The notes: generated from the sequence alone by a model not told the origin. A DNA stretch of 35,212 bases from Limnohabitans planktonicus II-D5 (GCF_001270065.2 NZ_LFYT02000037.1:1-35212); one strand, 5' to 3'; positions 25,557 through 34,271 are shown, counted from the stretch's first letter. Translations and numbers: made by a program.

Positions 25557-28414
25557 TAAGCCAACTCCCATTGGATTTTGAATATGTCTTTTAGTGTTGA
25601 TGTAGATGCCAGACGGCCTTCCAAGTCGTCAATCAATCGGCTGCGCTGCCCGTCAATCTCATCCTGTCGGTCAAAAATCCGCCGTCTCAGTTGGCTACGC
25701 TTGTCTTCCAACTCACGCTGTCGTTTCTGCCAGCTCAGCTTTTCTTCCAGCGTGGCGGCCACGGTGGCGGTGCGGCGCACGTCTTTAATTTCACGGTCCA
25801 GCTCTTTGACTTCGTTTTCCAAGCCCACTTTCAGATCATCCGCCCAAGCATCGAGCTTTTGCACCTCGGCATCAAAGTAGCCTAGGTTGCGGGTGTTGAC
25901 GGCTTGAATGTGCTGGCGCTCCAAGCGCAGCACTTCTTCATCCAGTGTGGCGGGTGGTTGCATCAGCAAGTCGTCTTGCAGCAGCTCTGCTGGCAGGCGC
26001 AGCAACTTTTCGGCGTCTTCTTCGTGCATGGCTTCGCCCGCATTAGTTATTGCCACTACCAGCAAGTAGTCTTCTACCAAGCCAAGTGCATCGATCGACA
26101 GTACGCTGAATGACAGCCAGCCGCTTTGGCCGCGCAGGGCTTTGAGTGTGGAGACGTTGGAGCCATAGGCATCGTAGTCAAAGCGTATTCGGGCGGGGGG
26201 CAGGATTCGGCCTTTGGCTTGCGCAATCAGCGCCTGGGCCAACGGGTGTCCGGTGCGATACAGGTGCGCATCACCACTGCGGCGGGGCAGCTCGTAGCGG
26301 CCTGAGGGTACATCGCTTGGCGTCAAACCCGGAGGGGTTTGGTTCAGGGTAAAGCCTTCGTGGTCAAACTCGGCGTGATCTCGCAGTTCGGCATGGGTCA
26401 AGTCCATCAGCAAGCGCTCGTAGCGGTTACGGGCGCTTTTGCTCTCGGTTTGCCGTACCTTGAGTTTGTCTTGCACCGCCTCATCAAAGTTCTCCAGCAA
26501 CAGCTGGCGGGTTTTGAGCATGGCGGCGTTGATTTCGCCGGATAGGTCCAACTGCAATTGCTGGAAGGATGTTTCTATCTCTTGCGGGTTGCGGCAGGTT
26601 TGGTAAATCTCGGCAATACGACGCTCAAAGTCCACGCCGCTGCCGATGGTGCCCAGCACTTCGTCGCTGGCGCCAAACACGCCTTCAAAAAGCTGAAATT
26701 TTTGCGCCAGCAGCTCATACACACGCTTGTCTGCCGGGTTGCTGTGATCGATGAAGTTAACCACCACCACGTCGTGCTTTTGCCCGTAGCGGTGGCAGCG
26801 GCCAATGCGCTGTTCAATGCGCTGCGGGTTCCAGGGCAAGTCGTAGTTGATGACCAACGAGCAAAACTGCAGGTTGATGCCTTCGGCCCCGGCCTCGGTG
26901 GCGATCATGATTTGCGCGGAGTCTCTGAAGTGCTCCACCAGCGCAGCACGGGTGTCTGCTGTGCGCGAGCCGGTGATTCGGTCGGTGCCTGCATGGCGTT
27001 GCAACCAGGCTTGGTAGATGGCGGTGGCTTGGTCGCTGGTGTTGGTGCCGTTGAATAGAACGGCCTGCCCGGCGTAAGGACTCAACTCGATGAGCTGCAG
27101 CAAATAGTCTTGTGTGCGGCGGGACTCGGTAAAGATTAGGGCTTTTTTGTTGGCTCCCAGCTCTTCCAGTTCGGCAAAGGCTTTGCCTAGCGCTACCAGC
27201 AGGGCTTGCCCCTTGGCGTTGTCGCGAATGGTGGTGGCCAAGCGCTGAAACTCGCGCAGCTCGGCTATTTCTTCGGCCACGCTGGCTAGTGGTGGGCCTG
27301 AATCGTCGCCATCCTCTCCCCACTCTTCTTCGGTTTCGTCGAGGGACTCGTAGTCTTTGTCCAACTCCTCACTTAGCTGCGCATTCGTTTTGTCCGCTAA
27401 CGCTGCGCCCAGCTTGTCCTGCAGGCGCTGGGCCATGGTTCCCAACGCGCCGCCAATGGCATGGCTGCTGGATGCCAGCAGCTTCCACAGCACCAGCGAG
27501 ATGAGCTGGCGCTGCCCGGCAGGCAGGGCATTGAGCGCAGGGCGACGCAAGTAGTCAGACACCATGTCGCGCAACACTTGCTCATCTTGAGACGGGGTGA
27601 ACTGCTCCACCATGGGAATGCGCTTGGTGTACGAGATGTAGGGCTGCACCTGGCGGCGCAAGGTGCGCATGCATACCGGCTGGAGGCGTTCGCGCAGCTT
27701 GGTCACGGTTGCAGCATTGTTCAACGCGCCAAACTGGTCACGGAAGCTAGGCAGATCGCCAAACACACGCTCGTCGACCAGACTGACCAAGCCGTAAAGC
27801 TCCAGCAGGGAGTTCTGAAGCGGCGTGGCGGTGAGTAGCACTTTGGGGGCATTTGCCAGGGCTTCTTTCAAAGCTTTGCCAATGACGTTGCTCTGCTTGT
27901 AAACATTGCGCAGGCGGTGGGCTTCGTCCATCACCACCAAGTCCCAAGCCACACGGCGCAGGTCGTCAGCCTTGGACTTGGCGAACTGGTATGAACAAAT
28001 GAGCACCCGAGCTTGGTCAAAGGGATGTTTCGTGCCCGCCTTCACCAATTCACGGTAGCTTTTGGCCTCCAGAATTTGGGCCTGCAAGCTGAACTTGTCT
28101 TGCAGCTCTTGGTGCCATTGCTTGCGCAAGTTGGCCGGGCAAATGACCAAGATGTTCCGTTTGCGCTCCGCCCAGCGCTGGGCGATGACCAAACCGGCTT
28201 CAATGGTTTTGCCCAAGCCCACTTCGTCGGCCAGGATAACGCCTTTGGATAGCGGGCTGTGGAATGCAAAAAGAGCGGCTTCTACCTGATGGGGATTCAG
28301 GTCCACCTGCGCGTCGACCAACGTACTGGCGAGCAAGTCGGCAGCGTCCGCCCCCATTCGGCGGGACAGAAGCCAAGCGATGTACTGGGATTGGTAGGGA
28401 GTTGAGGTATTCAA
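25556..28414 (-). CDS. SNF2/RapA-like helicase
   Basis: A 952-residue SNF2-family ATPase: Walker A DEVGLGKT (Lys69), DEAH (163-166), LLTATPLQNS, and a second lobe with ATEAGAEGINLQFC and NPQRIEQRIGRCHRYGQ. An acidic insert (DETEEEWGEDGDD) lies between the lobes. The last 150 residues are charged coiled coil (LEEKLSWQKRQRELEDKRSQ). Such ATPases move along or remodel DNA. DISARM uses an SNF2 helicase (DrmD), but drmA, drmB and drmC are absent here. It is the first gene of the operon SNF2-AIPR-mod-res and is translationally coupled to the AIPR gene. The start ATG 28414 is the first in the frame and keeps the family N-terminus (SQYIAWLLSRR). Confidence 0.9.
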   Translation of the reverse strand: MNTSTPYQSQYIAWLLSRRMGADAADLLASTLVDAQVDLNPHQVEAALFAFHSPLSKGVILADEVGLGKTIEAGLVIAQRWAERKRNILVICPANLRKQWHQELQDKFSLQAQILEAKSYRELVKAGTKHPFDQARVLICSYQFAKSKADDLRRVAWDLVVMDEAHRLRNVYKQSNVIGKALKEALANAPKVLLTATPLQNSLLELYGLVSLVDERVFGDLPSFRDQFGALNNAATVTKLRERLQPVCMRTLRRQVQPYISYTKRIPMVEQFTPSQDEQVLRDMVSDYLRRPALNALPAGQRQLISLVLWKLLASSSHAIGGALGTMAQRLQDKLGAALADKTNAQLSEELDKDYESLDETEEEWGEDGDDSGPPLASVAEEIAELREFQRLATTIRDNAKGQALLVALGKAFAELEELGANKKALIFTESRRTQDYLLQLIELSPYAGQAVLFNGTNTSDQATAIYQAWLQRHAGTDRITGSRTADTRAALVEHFRDSAQIMIATEAGAEGINLQFCSLVINYDLPWNPQRIEQRIGRCHRYGQKHDVVVVNFIDHSNPADKRVYELLAQKFQLFEGVFGASDEVLGTIGSGVDFERRIAEIYQTCRNPQEIETSFQQLQLDLSGEINAAMLKTRQLLLENFDEAVQDKLKVRQTESKSARNRYERLLMDLTHAELRDHAEFDHEGFTLNQTPPGLTPSDVPSGRYELPRRSGDAHLYRTGHPLAQALIAQAKGRILPPARIRFDYDAYGSNVSTLKALRGQSGWLSFSVLSIDALGLVEDYLLVVAITNAGEAMHEEDAEKLLRLPAELLQDDLLMQPPATLDEEVLRLERQHIQAVNTRNLGYFDAEVQKLDAWADDLKVGLENEVKELDREIKDVRRTATVAATLEEKLSWQKRQRELEDKRSQLRRRIFDRQDEIDGQRSRLIDDLEGRLASTSTLKDIFKIQWELA

Positions 28415-28568
28415 GTTGAGTTTCTTTTCGGGTGATTATGCCGACTTGATATAGCGACTTGATTTGGTCGAAGATTGCATTGTGACAAGCGATTCACTAA
28501 GTTACTTCATTACGCCCGCTATGCTAATGCTGCTATCCGCTCAGCCATCAAGAAAGGGCTCCATTCTC
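28415..28568. promoter_or_regulatory. Divergent promoter region between the SNF2 and DUF2130 genes
   Basis: This 154-bp gap must carry promoters for both directions. It holds two identical 9-bp direct repeats CGACTTGAT (28442-28450 and 28455-28463), 13 bp apart, close to the SNF2 start. A possible -10 (CATAAT on the minus strand, 28436-28441) adjoins them. Exact promoters are not resolved. Confidence 0.4.
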
Positions 28569-29981
28569 ATGCATGAAATCATCTGCCCCCACTGCCACAA
28601 AGCCTTCAAGATTGACGAGGCGGGTTACGCCGACATCCTCAAGCAGGTGCGCGATGGCGATTTTGAAAAGCAGTTGCACGAGCGGCTGGAGTTGGCCGAG
28701 CGGGAAAAGCAGGGCGCTATTGCCTTAGCCGAGGCCAATGTCACCAATGCGCTGCAAAAAACAGCGGCGGCCAAAGACACTGAGATTCAGGCGTTGAAAG
28801 CCCAGCTCGACGCGGGCGAGGTGGCGCGCAAGCTGGCGGTGTCGGAGGCTTTGGGCACGGTGAGCAAAGAGCGCGATCAGTTGGCCAACGAGCTGAAGAC
28901 CGAACAGGAGAGGGCGCGCAACAGCAGCCAAGCGGCAGCCCAGTTGGCCGAGGCCAAGCTGGCCCACGCGCTGCAGGCCGAAGCTGCCAAAAAGGACGCT
29001 GAAATTCAGGCGCTGCAAGCCAAGCTGGCGGCCACCGAGACAGCGCGCCAATTGGCCGTGAACGAGGCCGTAGGTGTGGTCGCCCGAGAGCGCGATGGTT
29101 TAAAAAATGATCTAAACCTCATTGCCGTGAAAAACCAGCTGGAAGAGAAAGCCATCAAGGAGCAATTCGCCTTGCAGCTGCGCGACCGTGATGGTGAGAT
29201 TGCGCGCCTGCGGGATATGAAGGCGCGGCTGTCGACCAAGATGGTGGGTGAAACCCTAGAGCAGCACTGCGAGATCGAGTTCAACCGCATCCGTGCAGCC
29301 GCCTTTCAACGGGCGCATTTTGAGAAAGACAACGATGCCCGCACCGGCAGCAAGGGTGACTACATTTTTCGCGACTCAGACGAATCGGGTGCCGAGATCG
29401 TCTCCATCATGTTTGAGATGAAAAACGAAAGCGACGAGACGGCCACCAAGAAACGGAACGAAGATTTTCTGAAAGAGCTGGACAAAGACCGCACGGAAAA
29501 AGCCTGCGAGTACGCGGTGCTGGTGTCCCTGCTGGAGCCGGAGAGCGAGTTGTACAACAGCGGCATCGTCGATGTGTCGCACCGCTACCCCAAGATGTAC
29601 GTGGTGCGGCCACAGTTTTTTGTGCCCCTGATCACGCTGTTGCGCAATGCGGCTTTGAACGCGATGAAGTACAAGTCCGAGCTGGCCCTGGTGCGCTCGC
29701 AGAACGTGGACATCACCAAGTTTGAAACCCAGCTGGACGAATTCAAGACGGCGTTTGGCCGCAATTGGCGTCTGGCCTCTGAGGGTTTTGAAGAAGCCGT
29801 CAAGCGCATTGACGAAGCCATCAAGGACCTGGAAAAAACCAAGGAAGCGCTGCACAAGTCAGCCAACAATTTGCGCCTGGCCAACGACAAGGCCGATGAC
29901 TTGACGATCAAGAAGCTCACCCGAGGCAACCCCACGATGGCCGCCAAGTTTGCAGAGTTGCCGGGGAACACCCCCGACTGA
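28569..29981 (+). CDS. DUF2130 coiled-coil protein with a nuclease-like core
   Basis: The 470-residue product starts at ATG 28569 (MHEIICPHCHKAF), a zinc-ribbon-like N-terminus typical of DUF2130; the 35 in-frame codons upstream are promoter DNA. A coiled coil follows with a tandem duplication: residues 54-110 and 127-183 align with a period of 73 residues (DTEIQALKAQL and DAEIQALQAKL). The core around 270-300 (GDYIFRD, then EIVSIMFEMKNE) has an E-x-K pattern of PD-(D/E)XK nucleases, then a helical end. Biochemical role unknown. It is divergent from the SNF2 operon and within the same tail-bounded module, so a link to defence is plausible but not shown. Confidence 0.85.
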   Translation: MHEIICPHCHKAFKIDEAGYADILKQVRDGDFEKQLHERLELAEREKQGAIALAEANVTNALQKTAAAKDTEIQALKAQLDAGEVARKLAVSEALGTVSKERDQLANELKTEQERARNSSQAAAQLAEAKLAHALQAEAAKKDAEIQALQAKLAATETARQLAVNEAVGVVARERDGLKNDLNLIAVKNQLEEKAIKEQFALQLRDRDGEIARLRDMKARLSTKMVGETLEQHCEIEFNRIRAAAFQRAHFEKDNDARTGSKGDYIFRDSDESGAEIVSIMFEMKNESDETATKKRNEDFLKELDKDRTEKACEYAVLVSLLEPESELYNSGIVDVSHRYPKMYVVRPQFFVPLITLLRNAALNAMKYKSELALVRSQNVDITKFETQLDEFKTAFGRNWRLASEGFEEAVKRIDEAIKDLEKTKEALHKSANNLRLANDKADDLTIKKLTRGNPTMAAKFAELPGNTPD

Positions 29982-30104
29982 GACGGCGTAGCGGGCGCTG
30001 GAATTTGCGCTGAGTGTTCAAAGCTCAATGCGCCCCGAGGTAACAGCCCTCAGCCAGCTCCCCATCCGCTTCATCACCTTCTTCGCTGCACAGCGCCGCA
30101 ATCA

Positions 30105-30153
30105 AGGAGTGGCGCACGGCAGCTGTACCGACTTGCCGCCTGCTAAGAAGTAA
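30105..30153 (+). pseudogene. Third copy of the lpdA 3' tail
   Basis: The shortest copy, 16 codons including the stop, reading GVAHGSCTDLPPAKK in frame. It lies 124 bp after the DUF2130 gene and is followed by its own terminator. The stretch 29982-30104 holds no recognisable gene. Confidence 0.85.
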
Positions 30154-30180
30154 ATGCACGAGCCGGTAACGGCACCAAAG

Positions 30181-30215
30181 AAAAAGCCCGAACTGGTAAC
30201 GGTTCGGGCTTTTTG
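30181..30215 (+). terminator. Terminator of the third lpdA tail
   Basis: The stem AAAAAGCCCGAAC pairs with GTTCGGGCTTTTT around a short loop, in the same place relative to the stop as in the other copies. Confidence 0.9.
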
Positions 30216-30246
30216 CTGGAGGCGCACAGCGGGCTTTCGGTTTCTC

Positions 30247-30576
30247 CTACGCCGAAGTGATTCGCGATCGCTTGGTGTCGCGCTTGAGCCGAATTTCGAC
30301 AGTCCTACCCACTGCGCTGGCCGCTTTGACCAGGGTGTCGAGCTGAATGGACAGGTTGCTCGGGTCCAGCAAGCGGTCCAGTTGGGACCGACTGGTGGCC
30401 ATGCGTTGTGCCATGTTCACTTTGCTGAGCTTGCCGTTTTGCATGGCGTCGTTCAGTTGCTCGGCCAATGCGCGTTTGAGCGCACGGGCCTGCACTTCTT
30501 CATAGATGCCGTCCTCTTTGAGGAAGTCATCAAAACTGCTGCCCGTGTGGGGATTGACTTTAGTTGCTTTGGCCAT
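30247..30576 (-). CDS. HigA-like antitoxin with XRE helix-turn-helix
   Basis: A 109-residue protein with SSFDDFLKEDGIYEEVQARA at residues 13-32 and the helix-turn-helix region LSKVNMAQRMATSRSQLDRL around 50-69. This is the standard form of the antitoxin that partners HigB/Gp49-like toxins. It would bind the toxin and repress its own operon. The toxin gene lies just upstream in the usual toxin-first order and overlaps the antitoxin start, but it is broken (see 30560-30712). The antitoxin frame is intact, with a normal start MAKATKVNPHTGSS. Confidence 0.85.
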   Translation of the reverse strand: MAKATKVNPHTGSSFDDFLKEDGIYEEVQARALKRALAEQLNDAMQNGKLSKVNMAQRMATSRSQLDRLLDPSNLSIQLDTLVKAASAVGRTVEIRLKRDTKRSRITSA

Positions 30577-30712
30577 GGGTCCACTCCTTCAAGCGTTGGG
30601 TCGCCAGTTCAATATCTGCGGGGTTGGTTTGCTGGGTCTTCTTGACAAAGGCATGCAGCAAAATCATTTCGGACTACTCCACAGTAAAAAAGCACGCGTG
30701 CGATGCGGTTGC
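30560..30712 (-). pseudogene. Broken HigB-like toxin
   Basis: Reading leftwards, one frame gives IGNRIARVLFYC and then, after a frameshift near 30668, a second frame gives MILLHAFVKKTQQTNPADIE and continues ATQRLKEW to TAA 30562-30560. Together these match the second half of HigB/Gp49-like toxins. The first half is gone, replaced at about 30713 by a transposase scrap. The toxin end overlaps the start of the antitoxin gene by 17 bp. It should be inactive. Confidence 0.7.
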
Positions 30713-30850
30713 CGATCTTGCTACTTGTGGGCGGTGCTGATTGCCCGCATCTACGAGGTGTTCCCGCTGGTATGCCCCATCTGTGGCGGGCCAATGCGCA
30801 TCATCGCCTTCATCACCTACAGCGCTGACATTCGCCAAATAGCGGCGCTT
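30713..30850 (+). pseudogene. Scrap of a transposase C-terminus (IS91-like)
   Basis: About 45 codons reading YLWAVLIARIYEVFPLVCPI and CGGPMRIIAFITYSADIRQI. This is a well-known tail of proteobacterial transposases with a zinc-binding CPICG segment. Both ends are cut: the left end joins the broken toxin, and the right end merges into the repeat array. The family assignment is from memory. Confidence 0.55.
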
Positions 30851-31410
30851 GTATGGGAATTGGCTGCAGGTTGAAGGCAGTCGCTGGATTGCCGCGCTTC
30901 GCTCGCAATGACGGGGAGGGGCTCGCAAGGGCGTAGGGGCACTCTCAATGACGGTATTGGGGCTCTCAATGACGATATTGGGGCTCGAAATGACGTGAAT
31001 GGTAGAGCCGTCATTGCGAGGAGCTTGCGACGCGGCAATCCAGCAGCGGCGCTTGTAACGGCATTGGCAACGTGTTGGAGGCAGTCGCTGGATTGCCGCG
31101 CTTCGCTCGCAATGACGGGGAGGGGCTCGCAAGGGCCTAGGGGCGCTCTCAATGACGGTATTGGGCCTCTCAATGACGATATTGGGGCTCGAAATGACGT
31201 GAATGGTAGAGCCGTCATTGCGAGGAGCTTGCGACGCGGCAATCCAGCAGCGGCGCTTGTATGGGCATTGGCTGTAGGTTCACGGCAGTCGCTGGATTGC
31301 CGCGCTTCGCTCGCAATGACGGGAGGTGCTCGCAAGGGCGGAATGGGGGTTCGCCATGACGGCAAGGCCGCTCGAAATGACCTCAAGTCGCCTCGCAATG
31401 ACCGATTTGC
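30841..31410. repeat. Tandem array of 204-bp units made of REP-like palindromes
   Basis: The landmark CAGTCGCTGGATTGCC recurs at 30878, 31082 and 31286, exactly 204 bp apart. There are two full units and a partial third. Each unit pairs the motif TTGCCGCGCTTCGCTCGCAA with an inverted counterpart (CATTGCGAGGAGCTTGCGAC) about 120 bp later. Between them are 21-bp subrepeats (CTCAATGACGGTATTGGGGC type). The open frames across the array (for example VIASEARQSS on the minus strand) are products of the repeat and not genes. Confidence 0.9.
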
Positions 31411-31808
31411 ACACATTCAATGTCTCAATACAGACAAATTCAGTCAATAAACCAGCAAAAAGATCAATCGGCCTACCCCAATTGGGGGTTCTTTAATGTC
31501 ATTTTTAACGATAAATTTATTTTGACCGATAAATTCATCAATAAATAATTCATATCAATCATTGATGAATATGACGTTATTTGAGTTTTAAGGCATTGAA
31601 ATCATGAGGATGAAATGAATTTCGAAGGACTTCACCAACGGGGCACCGCATGGTCTTTTAAAGAAGGGGGTGAGGTGCTTTGGCGCATCTTTTTGAAGGG
31701 CTATTTGATTCGTGCAGCAGGTCAGGCCGTAGCGCTGGCACCTCAGGCCACAACAGCCCAGACACTGACTCCAACACACACCGCAATGACCATCACCACG
31801 GTACGGAC
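31411..31808. other. AT-rich spacer without a convincing gene
   Basis: After the array, 31411-31614 is AT-rich and shows no gene. A 65-codon open frame at 31615-31812 starts after GGATGA, but it has no family I recognise, mixed composition and a low-complexity end. I do not call it. Confidence 0.5.
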
Positions 31809-32280
31809 ATGACCATCAACAATAAAAAATTCACGCTCAATTTAGGCGTATTTACAACTCAGCCCCTCTCGCTCACGGGGGCAAATCTGGCAGCAGCCAC
31901 CACCTTGCCGCAAACCGGGCAGAGGCTGAAGGTGGACGAGGCGATTCGTCAGACATCAACAACCTCGCCAGCTTCAGCATCAACGCAGCTGCCATTGCAT
32001 CCACAGCGCCCGCCGCGCCTGCTGACATCCTCGACCCCATCAGCGACAGCGGTGCCAAAGGTGACCAACTCACCAACGACACCACCCCCACCATCAGCGG
32101 CACCGGCACGCCTGACAACACCATCGCCATCAAAGAGCCCACTAGCAACACCATCGCCACATCAACCGTGCAACCCAACGGCACTTGGGTGGCCACCCCG
32201 ATCAATCCACTGCCCCAGGGCCTCAACAACCTGAGCGTGGTTGAAACCAACCCCACCGGTCTGTCCAGCCCCGCCTCATG
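31809..32280 (+). pseudogene. Frame-broken N-terminal part of an Ig-like adhesin
   Basis: A plausible start MTINNKKFTLNLGVFTTQPL lies at 31809. After a frame change near 31900-31950 the protein reads DINNLASFSINAAAIAS and then an Ig-like repeat: DTTPTISGTGTPDNTIAIK, then NGTWVATPINPLPQGLNNLS. It stops at TGA 32279-32281 (SSPAS then stop), while the next Ig-like stretch continues in a different frame from 32278. This is the typical repeat type of large secreted or surface adhesins. At least two frame breaks make it a decayed gene. Confidence 0.55.
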
Positions 32281-32914
32281 ATGCCCATCAACATCAACAT
32301 CAACAGCGCAGCACCCACCATCGCGCTCAGCATCACGGCATCGACCATCGCCACTGGCCAAACCGCCACCATCACCTTCACCCTATCTGAAGCCAGCGCA
32401 GAATTCACCACCGCAGACATCACCACCTTGGGCGGCACCATCACCGGCCTGACGCAAAGCCCCACAAACCCGCTGGTCTACACCGCCACCATCACCCCCA
32501 CAGCCGGTGCCACCAGCGTCGCTGTGCTGGTGAGTAGCAACAAATTTGCAGATGCCGCAGGCAACATCAACCTCGACGGCGTCTACACCAAAAACGCCCA
32601 GTCCTTCAGCTTCCGCGAAGCCCCTGCCCCCACAGACCTGACGGCCACCCTGGCCAGCACCAGCGACAGCGGCGTGCTCGAAACCAACCCCACCGGTGCC
32701 AGCACCACCGCCCAGTTGCCCATCACCATCGTGGTGGACACCGCAGCCCCTAAAGCGCCCGCAGCCATGCTCTCGCCCAGCAGCAACAGCGGCTTGCTGA
32801 CCGACACCATCACCACCGACACCACGCCCACCCTGAGCGGAAGCGGCACGCCTGGCGACACCATCACCATCAAAGTCGCTGCGGGGAAGACCATCGCCAC
32901 CGCCGTGGTGCCAG
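32278..32914 (+). pseudogene. Adhesin Ig-like repeat fragment
   Basis: GC-rich coding sequence for two bacterial Ig-like units: residues 12-100 (TIALSITASTIATGQTATIT, then FTTADITTLGGTITGL and FADAAGNINLDGVY) and a second one (VDTAAPKAPAAMLS, then TTPTLSGSGTPGDTITIKVA). It ends abruptly at about 32914, where composition changes to AT-rich and a different protein begins in the same frame. It has neither a proper start nor the C-terminus of an adhesin. Confidence 0.6.
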
Positions 32915-32943
32915 TATTTATAAATTGTCTTCCGAAATTAAAA

Positions 32944-34131
32944 ATGATGAGTTCTTTTATTATTTTTTCAATTTTGAGTTTTAATGTGTTTGCGCAAGTG
33001 ACTCCTTTTGATTTTATAGAAGCGAGTAAAAAAATGAATCAAGCTGAGCGTGCTTTGCAAAATTTAAACTCGAAAAAAAATTATGGTGAAAAATGTGAAA
33101 CAATTCAAACCTCGTCGGGTGAAGCTGTTGCGACATGCGCTGTGCTTCCTGAAGATTATAAAAAACTGATTGTAAAAATTGAATATCCTGCCGATCAGAT
33201 TCCAGATCTTATGCAGAAGCAGATAACAAAAAAATTTGTTCAAGATGTTAAAAACAAAAAATTATCTTGTATTTATAGATATATTCAATCAAATGATAAT
33301 CAGGTCATGGTCGGTCGAGGGTTAAACCCTGATAAAAATGAAAATCTAAATATATATGGAGATGATTTTTACAGAACCCACGGATTAGCTGTTGGTATCA
33401 GCTGCGCCAGTGAAGACGGGATTTCGAATTCTTTTGGTTACTCGACAGAACTCTATTCTGATCCAGATCTTTCGACGGGTCGCGGAACTACTGAAGGCAA
33501 TGTTTCAATGAATCAAAAATTTACATCTGAAAATATTTTTTCATTTATTCAAGATAATATCAACAAAGGAAATTTCACGTATTGGAAACGTGGTGTGGGT
33601 TTTATTAATCTTTCAGATAAAAAAAAATGGGGACTGTTGCAGTCCACAGGGCAGCAACAGTGGTTCCATAATGTGCTCAACCGAGTTTCTAAAGCCAGTT
33701 CCTACGAATACACTTATGAAGAAGGGTCAAAAGACACGTGGGGTGCTTTTGTGACTTTGGCTATAGGGCTTCAGGAAAATAGAAAAATCGGTGATCGCTG
33801 TCAGCTAAAATTAAATGCCGATGTCGGAGGACGAATTTCCACATTGAAAGATACAAGCACTTTCAATATAAATGCTCAGGCTAAATTAGCTTATCTTGTC
33901 ACTGACAATTTGTCAGTCTATTTACGTGCTCAGTCTGAAAAAATAGAAAGATCAAGCAGTCAGATCACTGAAAATACACTTGCTGCTGGTGTAGAAAGTC
34001 AAGCTGGTAGTTATCTCGAGCTGGGTGCGATGGGACAGCGTGGAAACAGAAAAGATGTCCCAGATCGTCCGAATTTTTTCACAGGAAAAAATGACTTGCA
34101 AGTCATTTTAAAAGTTGGCTATAAATACTAA
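32944..34131 (+). CDS. Putative secreted outer-membrane beta-barrel protein of foreign composition
   Basis: From ATG 32944 (or 32947) the 395-residue product begins with a signal peptide (MMSSFIIFSILSFNVFAQ). The mature part has two regions: an N-terminal helical stretch, then a segment GDDFYRTHGLAVGISCA and a C-terminal part with alternating strands (LSVYLRAQSEKIE, SYLELGAMGQRG) that ends in ILKVGYKY, an aromatic-ended last strand as in outer-membrane barrels. The RTHG segment weakly recalls the LpxR/DUF2219 lipid A deacylases, but I cannot support catalysis. Codons are strongly AT-rich, unlike all neighbours, so it was acquired from a low-GC donor. It is in frame with the upstream adhesin fragment; there is no good ribosome site at 32944, so expression is uncertain. 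Confidence 0.6.
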   Translation: MMSSFIIFSILSFNVFAQVTPFDFIEASKKMNQAERALQNLNSKKNYGEKCETIQTSSGEAVATCAVLPEDYKKLIVKIEYPADQIPDLMQKQITKKFVQDVKNKKLSCIYRYIQSNDNQVMVGRGLNPDKNENLNIYGDDFYRTHGLAVGISCASEDGISNSFGYSTELYSDPDLSTGRGTTEGNVSMNQKFTSENIFSFIQDNINKGNFTYWKRGVGFINLSDKKKWGLLQSTGQQQWFHNVLNRVSKASSYEYTYEEGSKDTWGAFVTLAIGLQENRKIGDRCQLKLNADVGGRISTLKDTSTFNINAQAKLAYLVTDNLSVYLRAQSEKIERSSSQITENTLAAGVESQAGSYLELGAMGQRGNRKDVPDRPNFFTGKNDLQVILKVGYKY

Positions 34132-34271
34132 AGGTTCTTCGAGTCCATATCAAATATACCAATAAATTTAGTGCCTAACCCCTCTATTTGAATGACAAAA
34201 ATATCATTTTCGAGCCCAAAATCAGTTAAATTTCTGTTGCCGCATGCGCGGGGATTGCGCAGAATAAATTA

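Noticed and set aside
22171..28414. Reading the SNF2-methyltransferase pair as DISARM
   Set aside because: No drmA, drmB or drmC candidates exist in the window, and the methyltransferase is paired with a Res subunit as in type III systems.
30841..31410. Possible CRISPR array
   Set aside because: Units are 204 bp, spacers are not unique, and the repeats are REP-like palindromes. No cas genes are present.
30817..31450. Open frames of 180-199 codons on both strands over the repeat array
   Set aside because: They are translations of the 204-bp repeats (VIASEARQSS-type peptide) and have no start context or family.
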